From assembly GCF_001050275.1 (NCBI RefSeq), contig NZ_BBYA01000008.1, positions 62,001 through 126,000 of the forward strand: a stretch of 64,000 nt of DNA. Reading direction: 5' to 3'. The notes below the pieces were generated by a model. The model was not told the DNA's origin and made no database searches. It saw nothing but the letters and a program-made list of their open reading frames with translations. Of this stretch, positions 15,768 to 24,460 are shown in pieces (positions within the stretch are counted from its first letter, which is position 1; every line of letters starts with the position of its first letter). The position numbers were made by a program, and so were the translations under genes. The DNA is from Leptolinea tardivitalis. GTDB lineage: Bacteria; Chloroflexota; Anaerolineae; Anaerolineales; Anaerolineaceae.

Positions 15768-16847
15768 TTACCGATCTGTGCAGGAGCAGCATGGATCAAT
15801 GGAAGCCTGGATGAGCGGCATATCTGCCAGATATTGCCCTTTTACCATCGCACGGATGGAGGGGATGTTTACAAAAGATGGTGTACGAATTTTCACACGC
15901 GCGGGCGTATCCGTACCGTTCGATTTCACATAGTAGAAAACTTCACCGCGCGGAGCTTCTGACCGGGCAGTCGCTTCCCCATCAGGAATGGTCAATGGGA
16001 CCTGTTCCGGGCGGATGGGACCGGAAGGCAAGTTCTTCAGGGCTTCTTCGATCAGACGGATGGATTCCATCATCTCCAGTGCACGTACCACCACACGGGC
16101 CTGCACATCGCAGGAATCGAGAACCACTTTCTTGAATCCGAGGTCGTCATAGGCAGCATACGGGAAGGATTCGCGGATATCTTCCTCAATACCGGAAGCT
16201 CGGGCCAGCGGGCCAACAGTTCCGTACATCAGAGCATCGTCTTTTGATAAGGTGCCGATCCCTTTGGTTCGGGCGATGATGGTTTTGTCCTGGGTGAAAA
16301 TCGGAATAACTACTTTCTCCAGGCCTTTCTTGATTTCCTCTGCCATGGCCAGAATACTTTTTGGATCGGTGATATCACGGGTGACACCGCCCAGTGAGAT
16401 CATTCCATAGTTGACCCTGTTCCCGGAAATGGCTTCGAGGATATCCATCACGCGTTCGCGCAGGAAATAAATCTCCATGAACATGCTGTGATACCCGATG
16501 TCTTCCGCACCGATACCCGCCCAGAGCAAATGGGAATGCAGACGTTCAAGCTCACCCATGATGGTGCGGATGTACCGGGCGCGGTCGGGTACTGTGATGC
16601 CGCCAATCTTCTCGACGGCCATCGCCATCGTGCTGGCATGTACATTTGAGCAGATACCGCAGACATGCTCCACCAGCACAAGATCGCGGATATAGTTGCG
16701 GCGCTGTGCCAGAAGTTCGATGGAGCGCATCACAAAACCCACTTCCACCTGGGCATCTTCAACGATTTCACCCTTGCAGGAGAGAGTCAATTTATAGGGT
16801 TCTTCAAAAGCCGGATGCAGCGGACCTAAAGGAAGTTTGTAAGGCAT
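15768..16847 (-). CDS. Group 4 membrane-bound [NiFe]-hydrogenase large (catalytic) subunit
   Basis: Homologous to Ech/CooH/HycE and complex I NuoD. Both Ni-binding cysteine pairs are present: CGIC (Cys63, Cys66) near the N-terminus and DPCCSC (Cys353, Cys356) at the C-terminus. Complex I NuoD lacks them, so this is a hydrogenase-type active site. The protein stops three residues after the last cysteine and has no C-terminal extension, like CooH, so no maturation protease would be needed. Its 359 residues match EchE-like subunits. It is the last gene of the operon, 1 base after the NuoC-like gene. It should bind Ni-Fe(CN)2CO and evolve or take up H2. Confidence 0.92.
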   Translation of the reverse strand: MPYKLPLGPLHPAFEEPYKLTLSCKGEIVEDAQVEVGFVMRSIELLAQRRNYIRDLVLVEHVCGICSNVHASTMAMAVEKIGGITVPDRARYIRTIMGELERLHSHLLWAGIGAEDIGYHSMFMEIYFLRERVMDILEAISGNRVNYGMISLGGVTRDITDPKSILAMAEEIKKGLEKVVIPIFTQDKTIIARTKGIGTLSKDDALMYGTVGPLARASGIEEDIRESFPYAAYDDLGFKKVVLDSCDVQARVVVRALEMMESIRLIEEALKNLPSGPIRPEQVPLTIPDGEATARSEAPRGEVFYYVKSNGTDTPARVKIRTPSFVNIPSIRAMVKGQYLADMPLIQASIDPCCSCTDR

Positions 16848-16848
16848 A

Positions 16849-17283
16849 TTATTTCGCCTCGCTTTCTTTCAACAAAGACTCAGCTACCGATTTGCGGAAA
16901 AATCCTGCAGGCACCTGAGCCGGACGCACCAGAGGACGCGGATCCGGATGTCCGTCAAATTCAACGGCATAGAGATCGTTCATCTCGCGTTCGATCCAAC
17001 TGGCAGATGGCAGGAATGCGGCCAGAGAGGGCAGGTGCTGGTTTTTTGTTGTGACGCGGATGTTTAATGCCAGCGATCCGTGAACGAAGTGATAGAGAAC
17101 ATCGAATTCGCCGTCTCCTCGTTCCAGACAGGTGGCTGTAGAAAGCCGCAATTCTAATTTGTGAACAGAATCTGCCAGTTTCTGCCGGTCAATCGTTTGT
17201 GAGGCGAACCAGATGCCGTCGATCCGTTCTTCCGGTTTTTCAAGGCCGGTTTGTTCCATCAATTTGATTATACGATCATCCAT
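16849..17283 (-). CDS. Hydrogenase subunit, NuoC/EchD-like (30-kDa family)
   Basis: 144 residues with the 30-kDa complex I signature EREMNDLYAVEFDGHPDPRPL near the C-terminus. The protein holds the proximal-cluster and catalytic subunits together and has no cofactor of its own. I chose ATG 17283 because a strong GGAGG site lies 6 bases upstream; the ATG at 17298 would overlap the previous stop. It lies directly between the ferredoxin-type subunit and the large subunit, as expected for a group 4 hydrogenase. Confidence 0.9.
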   Translation of the reverse strand: MDDRIIKLMEQTGLEKPEERIDGIWFASQTIDRQKLADSVHKLELRLSTATCLERGDGEFDVLYHFVHGSLALNIRVTTKNQHLPSLAAFLPSASWIEREMNDLYAVEFDGHPDPRPLVRPAQVPAGFFRKSVAESLLKESEAK

Positions 17284-17297
17284 TATTGCCTCCACCA

Positions 17298-17819
17298 TTA
17301 ATCCTTACTGCCGCTGATACCGGATTTCAGAATCTGACTGTGCAGTCTATTACGGCATTTTTCGCACAGGTTATGTACTTCAGTTGCTTTCTTTGCTGCT
17401 TCTTCTGAATGGTACAGACGGATCAAGGTTTCATGTGGTATTGGGATGATTGTGGCGCCGCAGCGGGTGCAATGCTGGTATTCAACAACATGACTGGTTC
17501 TTTCCAATGAACGCATGCTTACAATCGGAGCCGAGTTTTGTAGAAACGTCAGGGCTTTTGTGGGGCAATACTCCACACATCGGCCGCAGAAGGTACACCG
17601 GCCGGCATCATAATCCCAGTAGCCCATATCACCTTCATCACGGGTTATCTCGATGGCTGCCGGAGAGCAGACATACGTGCAGGTTCCACACAGAGTGCAT
17701 TGCAGAGCATCATGGGTAAGTTCACCCCTGAAATCTACCGGAAAGGGAACCCTGTCAACCGGTTTACGGGTGCGGGATTGTTTTCCCGCGTTTTTGAATA
17801 TGATCTGAAGTATGTTCAT
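17298..17819 (-). CDS. Hydrogenase electron-transfer subunit, NuoI/HycF/EchF-like, with two extra CxxC pairs
   Basis: It carries two classical [4Fe-4S] motifs (Cys41/44/47/51 and Cys75/78/81/85) that relay electrons toward the proximal cluster. The C-terminal ~70 residues carry two further pairs, CTRC (117/120) and CEKC (152/155). These could bind zinc or another Fe-S cluster, as seen in some HycF/HyfH-type proteins. At 173 residues it is longer than EchF. It is followed after 14 bases by the NuoC-like gene. The extra site may be the docking point for the aldehyde oxidoreductase ferredoxin; that is inference. Confidence 0.9.
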   Translation of the reverse strand: MNILQIIFKNAGKQSRTRKPVDRVPFPVDFRGELTHDALQCTLCGTCTYVCSPAAIEITRDEGDMGYWDYDAGRCTFCGRCVEYCPTKALTFLQNSAPIVSMRSLERTSHVVEYQHCTRCGATIIPIPHETLIRLYHSEEAAKKATEVHNLCEKCRNRLHSQILKSGISGSKD

Positions 17820-17834
17820 AATCAGCGCTTCCTA

Positions 17835-18746
17835 TCAGAGGATCAGGGCTGCTGCAACAACCAGTACGGTGGCTGCAATACCCCAGGTCCAGTAGAACTT
17901 GAACGCATGCTGCACTTTCAGGCGGGCTGTTCCGGCAGCTGTAATATTTGTCAACAAGATTACGACTACCGCAACAACAAAGAAAATGAGCAGTTTCATC
18001 CAGATGGAGGTAAACGGTCCGATGAACAGGATGGAAATCAATCCAACCAGCAGCGAAGTTTCCAGAGCGTGTGTCAATTCAAATAAAGCCAGAGGGAGAC
18101 CGTTATATTCCACATGGATACCGGCTACAATTTCTTGTTCGGCGTTGGGGATGGAGAACGGGTTGACTTTCAATTGCGCCAGCAACGCAACAAACAGGGC
18201 AACGGCAGCAAGGATAGTCGCGATTGAGATCGGAGCGGCAGCAAACGTGGCAAGTTTGAACGAATGCAGGCGGACAGCCAGTGCGATCAATGCTCCAAGG
18301 AAGGGAAGGTTGTAGGCAATCGTCAGGATCGCTTCGCGGGTAGCGCCAACCTGGGCATAGACAGATCGGGTCACATATCCGGCAATTACATCCATCAAGA
18401 CTGGCATTTCAATGAGATAGATCAGCAAGACAAGATCACCTTCAAAGGAAATACCCGAACTGCCGGGGACGGGCAGCAAGGCCAGCGCGAAGATAATCGA
18501 GATCAAGCCAATGATCGGCAGGGCGTAGAACAGAACCGGATTAACCCCGTTGGGAATGATGGTTTTCTTCCCGATAAGTTTCCAAAAATCGAAGAAAGGT
18601 TGATAGAACGGAGGCCCTTGTCGGCCCTGCAGCCGGGCAATAAATTTGCGGCTCATCCAGAGCAGGAACCAGCCAAACAGCGCACCACTTAAAAGACCCG
18701 GCCAGAATAACAGGGCCAGGATGGCATTAATCCACCAGTTATTCAT
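17835..18746 (-). CDS. Hydrogenase membrane anchor, NuoH/EchB-like
   Basis: A 303-residue protein with about eight transmembrane helices. It has the family landmarks near the N-terminus (SRKFIARLQGRQGPP, QPFFDFWKLIGKK) and the acidic loop/helix region NAEQEIVAGIHVEYNGLPLALFELTHALE. It forms the interface between the soluble arm and the ion-translocating subunits. The start overlaps the small-subunit gene by 8 bases. Confidence 0.93.
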   Translation of the reverse strand: MNNWWINAILALLFWPGLLSGALFGWFLLWMSRKFIARLQGRQGPPFYQPFFDFWKLIGKKTIIPNGVNPVLFYALPIIGLISIIFALALLPVPGSSGISFEGDLVLLIYLIEMPVLMDVIAGYVTRSVYAQVGATREAILTIAYNLPFLGALIALAVRLHSFKLATFAAAPISIATILAAVALFVALLAQLKVNPFSIPNAEQEIVAGIHVEYNGLPLALFELTHALETSLLVGLISILFIGPFTSIWMKLLIFFVVAVVVILLTNITAAGTARLKVQHAFKFYWTWGIAATVLVVAAALIL

Positions 18747-19209
18747 GGCTCACCTCCCGTTGGCTGCGCGTTTCTCCTTTTTCCAGCATGACAGAGGCCT
18801 TCTGGATGGCTTCCAGAATTGCCTGCGGCCGGGGAGGGCAGCCGGGAACATACAGATCCACCGGAATGACGGCTTCTGCCGACCCTACAATCGTTGGACT
18901 GCCATGAAATACATTGCCGCTGGCAGGGCAGGAACCCAGGGCAATGACCGCCTTGGGTGACGGTATCTGTTGATAAACATCTTTGACCATTTCCTGAGTA
19001 CGGAGTGTAATAGGGCCGGAAATCAATAAAATATCGGTGTGTTTAGGGCTTCCCTGTAAGACAGCCCCGATCTGTTCGCCGTCATAGCGCGGGCTGAAGC
19101 AGGGTGCCACTTCTATGTCACAACCATTGCAGGAGCCAGCATTGATCCTGTAAACCCAGGGAGACCGTCTGCGTGATGTTTGTATCAGGCGTGAGAAGAT
19201 ATTGCTCAT
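18739..19209 (-). CDS. Hydrogenase small subunit, NuoB/EchC-like
   Basis: 156 residues binding the single proximal [4Fe-4S] cluster through Cys27/Cys30 (CNGC), Cys94 (GSC) and Cys124 (PGCPP). The spacing is exactly that of group 4 hydrogenases and complex I NuoB. It forms the electron entry to the Ni-Fe site together with the large subunit. It is tightly packed in the operon. Confidence 0.94.
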   Translation of the reverse strand: MSNIFSRLIQTSRRRSPWVYRINAGSCNGCDIEVAPCFSPRYDGEQIGAVLQGSPKHTDILLISGPITLRTQEMVKDVYQQIPSPKAVIALGSCPASGNVFHGSPTIVGSAEAVIPVDLYVPGCPPRPQAILEAIQKASVMLEKGETRSQREVSHE

Positions 19210-19212
19210 GAA

Positions 19213-20388
19213 TTACCTCCCGCCCATTCCTGGCAGTAATGCTGGAAACAGGCAAGCTACGATCATCAAGATGATCAGCATAATGAAGATTATTCCAACC
19301 AGAGAGTCGTCTTTGACAGCTTTTTTGGTTTCAACAGCTGGCTTGCCGAGCCAGACGCGATGAATTGCCCTGACGTAATACAACAAAGCCAGAGCAGTGG
19401 CCAGTGCCATGCCAATTCCAAGTGTAAGGCCGCCAACTTCTACTCCGGCAAAATACAAACGCCAGCGGCCGAGGAAGCCCATAAGCGGAGGAACACCAAT
19501 CATGCCCAGCGCTCCGGCAATAAAGGCGGCTCCGGCAACGGGGTGGCGCGTTGACAATCCGCGATCCTCCAGAGTGACAGGGTGTTTCAGATCTTTTTCC
19601 GCCACTCCAACGGCGCCAAACAGGAGGAACTTGCAGAGGCTGTGAGACAGGGCGCCGATCAAAGCACCAAGCGCTCCGCCTGTTGTTCCAGCCGCCAATC
19701 CCAGCAATAGATAGCCAATATCATCAATAGTGGAAAATGCCAGCATGCGGCGGATATTCGTCTGTGCCAGTGCCAGCAGGGCGCCGCCAAACATACTGAT
19801 CAACGCCAGAGTGATCCAAATCCACTGGACAGAATTGAATATCCAGGGAGCTTCCACACGCAACAAAGCCAGTTCACCAAATTCTGCCATATCCAGCAGA
19901 CTGATGACCAGAACAGCCGTCATGGCTGTGGATTTTTCAGCCATGGGGGCCAACCAGAAGGCAAAGGGAATAACAGCCAGTTTGATGGCAAAGCCGATCA
20001 AGATGAGGCTGATTACCAGTTTGAGCATTGTTCCAACCGGCGCAGCCGCGGCTTCACTGCCAAACAGGCCGCCCATAACCATGCCGATGGCGGCCAGTAT
20101 TGAACCCACGATAACCGCGAGGAGGAATAATCGGCCTGCCTGCTTATCTTGCTGCCAGACAAACCAGGCCAATAACAGGGCGGCAGCGTCTAGTGCCAGA
20201 GTTCGTCCCATTGTGGATGGTACCCATATACCGGCTAGAATTAATACTGTGGCCGTTGGTGCCATCCATAGAAAATGTTTCCCCTGATTTATTCGAGATG
20301 CATATAGTTCAGCCGCTACTAACAAGAGTACCGAAACGGCTGTAAAGGCAATTTGCCAATCGAGACCTGTAAGTTCTTTTAATGCCAT
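19213..20388 (-). CDS. Antiporter-like membrane subunit, NuoM/NuoN-related, unusually short
   Basis: A 391-residue, multi-helix member of the Mrp/complex I antiporter family. The core blocks are clear: the TM7 lysine segment AIKLAVIPFAFWLAP, then ALAQTNIRRMLAFSTIDDIGY, and GALSHSLCKFLLFGAVG. The family is usually ~480-500 residues. The missing ~100 lie at the N-terminal side, and I cannot find the conserved TM5 glutamate of proton-pumping homologues. It may be a reduced pump or structural module. It is followed after 3 bases by the small-subunit gene. Confidence 0.85.
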   Translation of the reverse strand: MALKELTGLDWQIAFTAVSVLLLVAAELYASRINQGKHFLWMAPTATVLILAGIWVPSTMGRTLALDAAALLLAWFVWQQDKQAGRLFLLAVIVGSILAAIGMVMGGLFGSEAAAAPVGTMLKLVISLILIGFAIKLAVIPFAFWLAPMAEKSTAMTAVLVISLLDMAEFGELALLRVEAPWIFNSVQWIWITLALISMFGGALLALAQTNIRRMLAFSTIDDIGYLLLGLAAGTTGGALGALIGALSHSLCKFLLFGAVGVAEKDLKHPVTLEDRGLSTRHPVAGAAFIAGALGMIGVPPLMGFLGRWRLYFAGVEVGGLTLGIGMALATALALLYYVRAIHRVWLGKPAVETKKAVKDDSLVGIIFIMLIILMIVACLFPALLPGMGGR

Positions 20389-20400
20389 TTCAGCCTCCGC

Positions 20401-22239
20401 CTATACCAGCCAGATGACAACCGCCAGAATAACGGCTGCCCCAAGGATCAAACCAACCGGCGATTTCTCCAGGTTCTCTGCCAGTTTTCTGATCTGTTGG
20501 CTGAATTTATATATTCCCTGCCATATACCGGTGTAAACCGGGTCGGGATTTAATGCTGTGAGTGCAGGAGCAAAAACATCTTCGGTGAATTCCGAAAAAT
20601 CGATGGTGTTGAGTGTATTTCCTTCAGGCAACGGATCGCCACCGGTAAAGGTTGAAACACCTTTGGGTGAAGGCTTTCGCATGGCGAAGATGATCCAGAC
20701 AACAAGAAGGGCAGAAATCGCCAGAACAGCGCCTGCCGTTACCGGAGCACCGGATTGATCCATGTGGAAGCCGAGAAACGTCATGGATTGGGATGCCTCA
20801 AATTTCATGGCTGTCATGGCAGGTTTAGCCAGCCAGTTGACCAGCAACTGGGGAGCGATACCAAAGAGCAGGCTGAAACCGGCCAGAATGCCCATTCCCG
20901 TCAGCATACCTGTAGACGCTTCTTCGATTTTTCTATCTTTCAAATAGTCAGATGGTTCACCGTAGAAGACGCTGACGGTTGCTTTCAAGATATAAAAAGC
21001 GGTGAAAGTGGAAACCAGCCAGGCGATGATCACTACCACCCAGGCACCTGATTCCAGAGCAGCGTCATAGAGCAGCCACTTGGCTACGAATCCGTTGGTC
21101 AAAGGAACACCGATGATTGCCCCGGCAGCGATTAACCAGATCAGGGCTGTACGGGGCATCTGTTTGGCCATGCCGCCCAGAAGGCGCATATCGCGGGTAC
21201 CGGCAGCATGTTGGACGGCACCCGCACACAGGAAGAGGGTTCCTTTAAAGAGCCCGTGACTGAAAACGTAGAATACCCCGGCCAGCGCTCCGAAAGGGGT
21301 GCCAATGCCGAACGCTGTCATGATGTACCCGAGTTGGCTGATGGTGGAAAACGCCAACAGCCGCTTAAGGTCAGTCTGTGCCAGGGCAAACAACGCTCCA
21401 ACGATCATGGTGGCACATCCTACAACCAGCAAGATGGTATTCCAAGAAGGCTGCCAGGGTGAAATGGAATACATGCGGGCAACCAGGTATACACCGGCTT
21501 TGACATAACAGGCGGAATGCAGCAATGCCGAAACAGGTGTGGGGGCATTCATGGCTTCCGGGATCCATGTGTGAATGGGGAACATAACCGATTTCGCCAT
21601 GGCGGCAATAAGGATCAGCAGGAAAATACCGGTGGTAAAATGCGCTGCAATGGCCGGATCTGTCCAAATGAATGTGCCAGCATCTTTATATAGAAGTAGA
21701 ATGGCCAGTAAAAGGGCATAACCCGGAATGTGGGTCATAACCAGAACTTTCCGGGCACCGTTTACGGCAACGGTTTCACTGTACCAGAAACCGACCAGAA
21801 AATACGAGCACAGGCCAATGACTTCCCAGCACAGGTAAACCATAATCAGGCTGCGGGCGCTGACCAGACCGATAAGCCCGGCAATAAAAGTGAGCATGAG
21901 CATATAGAAACGGGTTGTACCTGTTTCATGCTTCATATAATCAATACAATAGACCAAAATGGCGCTGCCAATTCCAGCTGCCATTAAACTGAATACGAGA
22001 CTCAATCCATCAAAATAGAGCAAGAAGGGAGATTCCGCTTGCCATGGAAAGAGGTTTAATTCAACAGTTTGACCGTTGATGATAGAAGGAGCCATCCAAA
22101 GGATGCTTCCCAGAGCAAGTAGACCGGTAACAAATGCCAGCCATCCTTTCGCTTTGGTGGAGAGGAATCTGCCGGATAAAAACAATACCACAACTCCTCC
22201 CAGTAAAATTACCAGAGAAAAGCCTGCCAGAGCGTTCAC
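20401..22239 (-). CDS. Antiporter-like membrane subunit, NuoL/HyfB/EchA-related
   Basis: 612 residues and about 16 transmembrane helices. It keeps the key ion-pathway features, namely the TM5 glutamate in YLCWEVIGLCSYFLVGFWY, the TM7 lysine in AAMAKSVMFPIHTWIPEAM, and the histidine/lysine-rich SALLHSACYVKAG. A C-terminal amphipathic region ending in a single hydrophobic helix resembles the lateral helix of NuoL. It probably translocates protons or Na+ in step with electron flow to the hydrogenase. It is the first gene of the hydrogenase block. Confidence 0.93.
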   Translation of the reverse strand: MNALAGFSLVILLGGVVVLFLSGRFLSTKAKGWLAFVTGLLALGSILWMAPSIINGQTVELNLFPWQAESPFLLYFDGLSLVFSLMAAGIGSAILVYCIDYMKHETGTTRFYMLMLTFIAGLIGLVSARSLIMVYLCWEVIGLCSYFLVGFWYSETVAVNGARKVLVMTHIPGYALLLAILLLYKDAGTFIWTDPAIAAHFTTGIFLLILIAAMAKSVMFPIHTWIPEAMNAPTPVSALLHSACYVKAGVYLVARMYSISPWQPSWNTILLVVGCATMIVGALFALAQTDLKRLLAFSTISQLGYIMTAFGIGTPFGALAGVFYVFSHGLFKGTLFLCAGAVQHAAGTRDMRLLGGMAKQMPRTALIWLIAAGAIIGVPLTNGFVAKWLLYDAALESGAWVVVIIAWLVSTFTAFYILKATVSVFYGEPSDYLKDRKIEEASTGMLTGMGILAGFSLLFGIAPQLLVNWLAKPAMTAMKFEASQSMTFLGFHMDQSGAPVTAGAVLAISALLVVWIIFAMRKPSPKGVSTFTGGDPLPEGNTLNTIDFSEFTEDVFAPALTALNPDPVYTGIWQGIYKFSQQIRKLAENLEKSPVGLILGAAVILAVVIWLV

Positions 22240-22296
22240 TACACACTCCCCGGGTATCTCAATACAAAATCGGATACCTGTTTTTTGAATTTTTGT

Positions 22297-22572
22297 TTAT
22301 CCACCGGCAATCGGTGGGAAAAGCGATATAACATCGCTATCCTTGAGTCGGGTTTGAAGCCCATCTAGACTTCTGTAATCCGTACCATTGATGAGAAAGA
22401 TGCTCAGGCTGCCAAATCCGCCATCTTCGCAGGAAACCCATTTGGCAAAAGATCGTCCATACCTGGCGCAGAGAAACTGAATGAGTTCCTCCAACGTTTG
22501 TTCTGGAACGGAGATGTGTTCTTCTGAAACACGGGTTATATCACGCAATGTGGCGAAATATTTGATTTGCAT
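22297..22572 (-). CDS. Second MoaD/ThiS-family sulfur carrier, AOR-linked
   Basis: A 91-residue ubiquitin-like protein starting MQIKYFATLRDITR and ending SLFPPIAGG with the functional Gly-Gly. The ATG at 22572 gives the normal family length; the longer frame to 22611 adds 13 residues without support. MoaD-like genes beside AOR-family oxidoreductases are common and are thought to help make tungstopterin. It sits between the aldehyde oxidoreductase and the hydrogenase block, separated from the former by a GC-rich hairpin. Confidence 0.9.
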   Translation of the reverse strand: MQIKYFATLRDITRVSEEHISVPEQTLEELIQFLCARYGRSFAKWVSCEDGGFGSLSIFLINGTDYRSLDGLQTRLKDSDVISLFPPIAGG

Positions 22573-22598
22573 GCATCTACCATATAAATGAAATGACT

Positions 22599-22633
22599 CC
22601 ACCCCCCTCAAAAATAGGATTCGAGGGGGGTGG
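22599..22633 (-). promoter_or_regulatory. GC-rich hairpin between aldehyde oxidoreductase and moaD-like gene
   Basis: A perfect 11-bp stem (CCACCCCCCTC 22599-22609 with GAGGGGGGTGG 22623-22633) stands 21 bases after the AOR stop. The minus-strand sequence after it is only moderately T-rich. It could be a leaky terminator that sets the ratio of oxidoreductase to hydrogenase, or protect the AOR message from decay. Confidence 0.55.
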
Positions 22634-22654
22634 AAAGTTGTTCATATCGTTATT

Positions 22655-24460
22655 CTACGCCAAAGACAGGTCGTGGAGTTTTTCAGGTGTGGGTACACCT
22701 TTCGAATCCCAACCGCGTAGAGTGTAGTACTCGGGAAGCATTTTGTCCAGATGGCTGATTTCGCCTTTAGATGGACCGGCTGGAATGGGTTCTTTGGACA
22801 TGCGATCCGGCAGACGGTCATCTTTGCCGGTAATAGCTGATTTCAAACCAAAGAGGCGTTCCAGGTTCCAGATACGATCGCCGGCTTTCATGAAATCGTC
22901 TACCGTGTAGGTAACACCGGTAACAGCTGAAAGCAAGGCGGCCAATTCTTCTGCACCGATACCGAAGGTGGTAAACAGGCAAGAACCGGTCGAATCCAGG
23001 GCAGCAGTCAGGTTTTGGAAGGTGATCACCAGTTGAGGTTTGCCTTCGGTAGCATGCTGGTCAACTTTGAAAGGCACACCAAGAACTTCCGGTGAGATGG
23101 TGTAGCCGCGAACATGGCAGCCGCCGCGGTTGCTGGTGGCGTAATGCAGACCAATACCCTGAATACCGCGGGGATCGTAGGCCGGCATTTCCTGTTTTTT
23201 GGCTGACATAGAATATTCTGGATGTCCATACCGGGTGGCCAGGCGGAAAGATCCTTCTGCCAGTTGATCGCCGAAACCTTCGCGATTTGCTGTCATTTCG
23301 ACAAGTTTGAGCATAGTATCGGCATCGCCAAATTTGACAGCCAAACCGCCCGTATCTTTTCCTGTTATGAACCCGCTTTCATACAGATCCATAGCGCAGG
23401 CGATGGTCGTTGCCATAGTGATGGTATCCAGGCCGAGTTCATTGCAGATAAAGTTGGCTTTGACGACAGCATCCATGTTATCGATACCGCAATCGGAGCC
23501 GAACCCCCACGCTGTTTCATATTCCGGGCCTTCGCCTTCACCAGCGTATTTCGGATTGGTTACTTTGGTAGCGCGACCGCAGGAGATAATGCAGGAGAAA
23601 CAACCGCGCGGCCGGGTAAGGTACTTGGCTGTGAGACTTTCTCCGCCAAATTTATCGGCATTCGGGAAATACCCTTCATGGAAATTGCGGGTCGGTAATG
23701 AGCCAACGCTGTTCAAAATGTTGGTCAATACGTCTGTGCCATAAACACGGAGGCCGGTTCCACCCACAGGATGTTCGGTGATTTTCTTGCGGGCCACCAT
23801 AACAGCTTTTTCAAAAGCTTCAGGATCGGCTACGGCTATGGGTTTGGTTCCAACAACGACAACCGCTTTCAAATTCTTGGAGCCCATTACAGCACCGACA
23901 CCAGAACGACCGGCAGCGCGATGCATTTCATTCATAATAGAGGCAAACAGGACCTTCTTTTCACCGGCAGGGCCGATACAGGCAACTTTTGCATCTTCAT
24001 CCGTTGCAGCGCGAAGGGCTTCGGTTGTATCGGGAACGTTCTTGCCCCAGATTTCAGAGGCATCGCGGATTTCAACGTTATCATCATTGATCCAAAGGTA
24101 AACAGGTTTCTTGGCTGCACCTTCGACGATGACCAGGTCATATCCGGCAAATTTAATTTCAGGTCCAAATGAACCACCGGAATTGGATGCCGCCAGAAGG
24201 CCGGTCAACGGGGCTTTGCAGACCACATCATAGCGGCCCATTGAGGGCGCCATGGTGCCAGAAAGAGGGCCGGGGGCGAAGATCAATTTATTCTCGGCGC
24301 TTAAGGGATCGATTTTGGGATCAATCTCATCTGTTAAAATTTTGCTGGCCAGTCCACGTGCGCCAATGAATAATTTTGCATCCTGCAAATTGGTGGGTTC
24401 TTTTTTAATCTCACCGGTTGTGAGATTTACTCGAAGAATAATGCCAGTCCAACCGTACAT
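22655..24460 (-). CDS. aor: Tungsten-containing aldehyde:ferredoxin oxidoreductase (AOR family)
   Basis: It oxidises an aldehyde to the acid with a bis-pyranopterin tungsten centre and one [4Fe-4S] cluster. The 601-residue protein has the cluster cysteines at 287, 290, 294 and 494, in almost the same positions as in Pyrococcus furiosus AOR. Pterin-binding blocks include GRYDVVCKAPLTGLLAASN, GEGPEYET and DPRGIQGIGLHYATSNRGGCH. The physiological aldehyde cannot be told from sequence; acetaldehyde, benzoyl-type or other aldehydes are all possible. The start codon overlaps the ferredoxin stop by one base and has a strong GGAGG site. Confidence 0.97.
   Translation of the reverse strand: MYGWTGIILRVNLTTGEIKKEPTNLQDAKLFIGARGLASKILTDEIDPKIDPLSAENKLIFAPGPLSGTMAPSMGRYDVVCKAPLTGLLAASNSGGSFGPEIKFAGYDLVIVEGAAKKPVYLWINDDNVEIRDASEIWGKNVPDTTEALRAATDEDAKVACIGPAGEKKVLFASIMNEMHRAAGRSGVGAVMGSKNLKAVVVVGTKPIAVADPEAFEKAVMVARKKITEHPVGGTGLRVYGTDVLTNILNSVGSLPTRNFHEGYFPNADKFGGESLTAKYLTRPRGCFSCIISCGRATKVTNPKYAGEGEGPEYETAWGFGSDCGIDNMDAVVKANFICNELGLDTITMATTIACAMDLYESGFITGKDTGGLAVKFGDADTMLKLVEMTANREGFGDQLAEGSFRLATRYGHPEYSMSAKKQEMPAYDPRGIQGIGLHYATSNRGGCHVRGYTISPEVLGVPFKVDQHATEGKPQLVITFQNLTAALDSTGSCLFTTFGIGAEELAALLSAVTGVTYTVDDFMKAGDRIWNLERLFGLKSAITGKDDRLPDRMSKEPIPAGPSKGEISHLDKMLPEYYTLRGWDSKGVPTPEKLHDLSLA

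Noticed and set aside
15768-22239. Respiratory complex I (NADH dehydrogenase) operon
   Set aside because: No NuoE/F/G/A/J/K; both Ni-binding CxxC pairs are present in the NuoD-like subunit, and the locus adjoins AOR.
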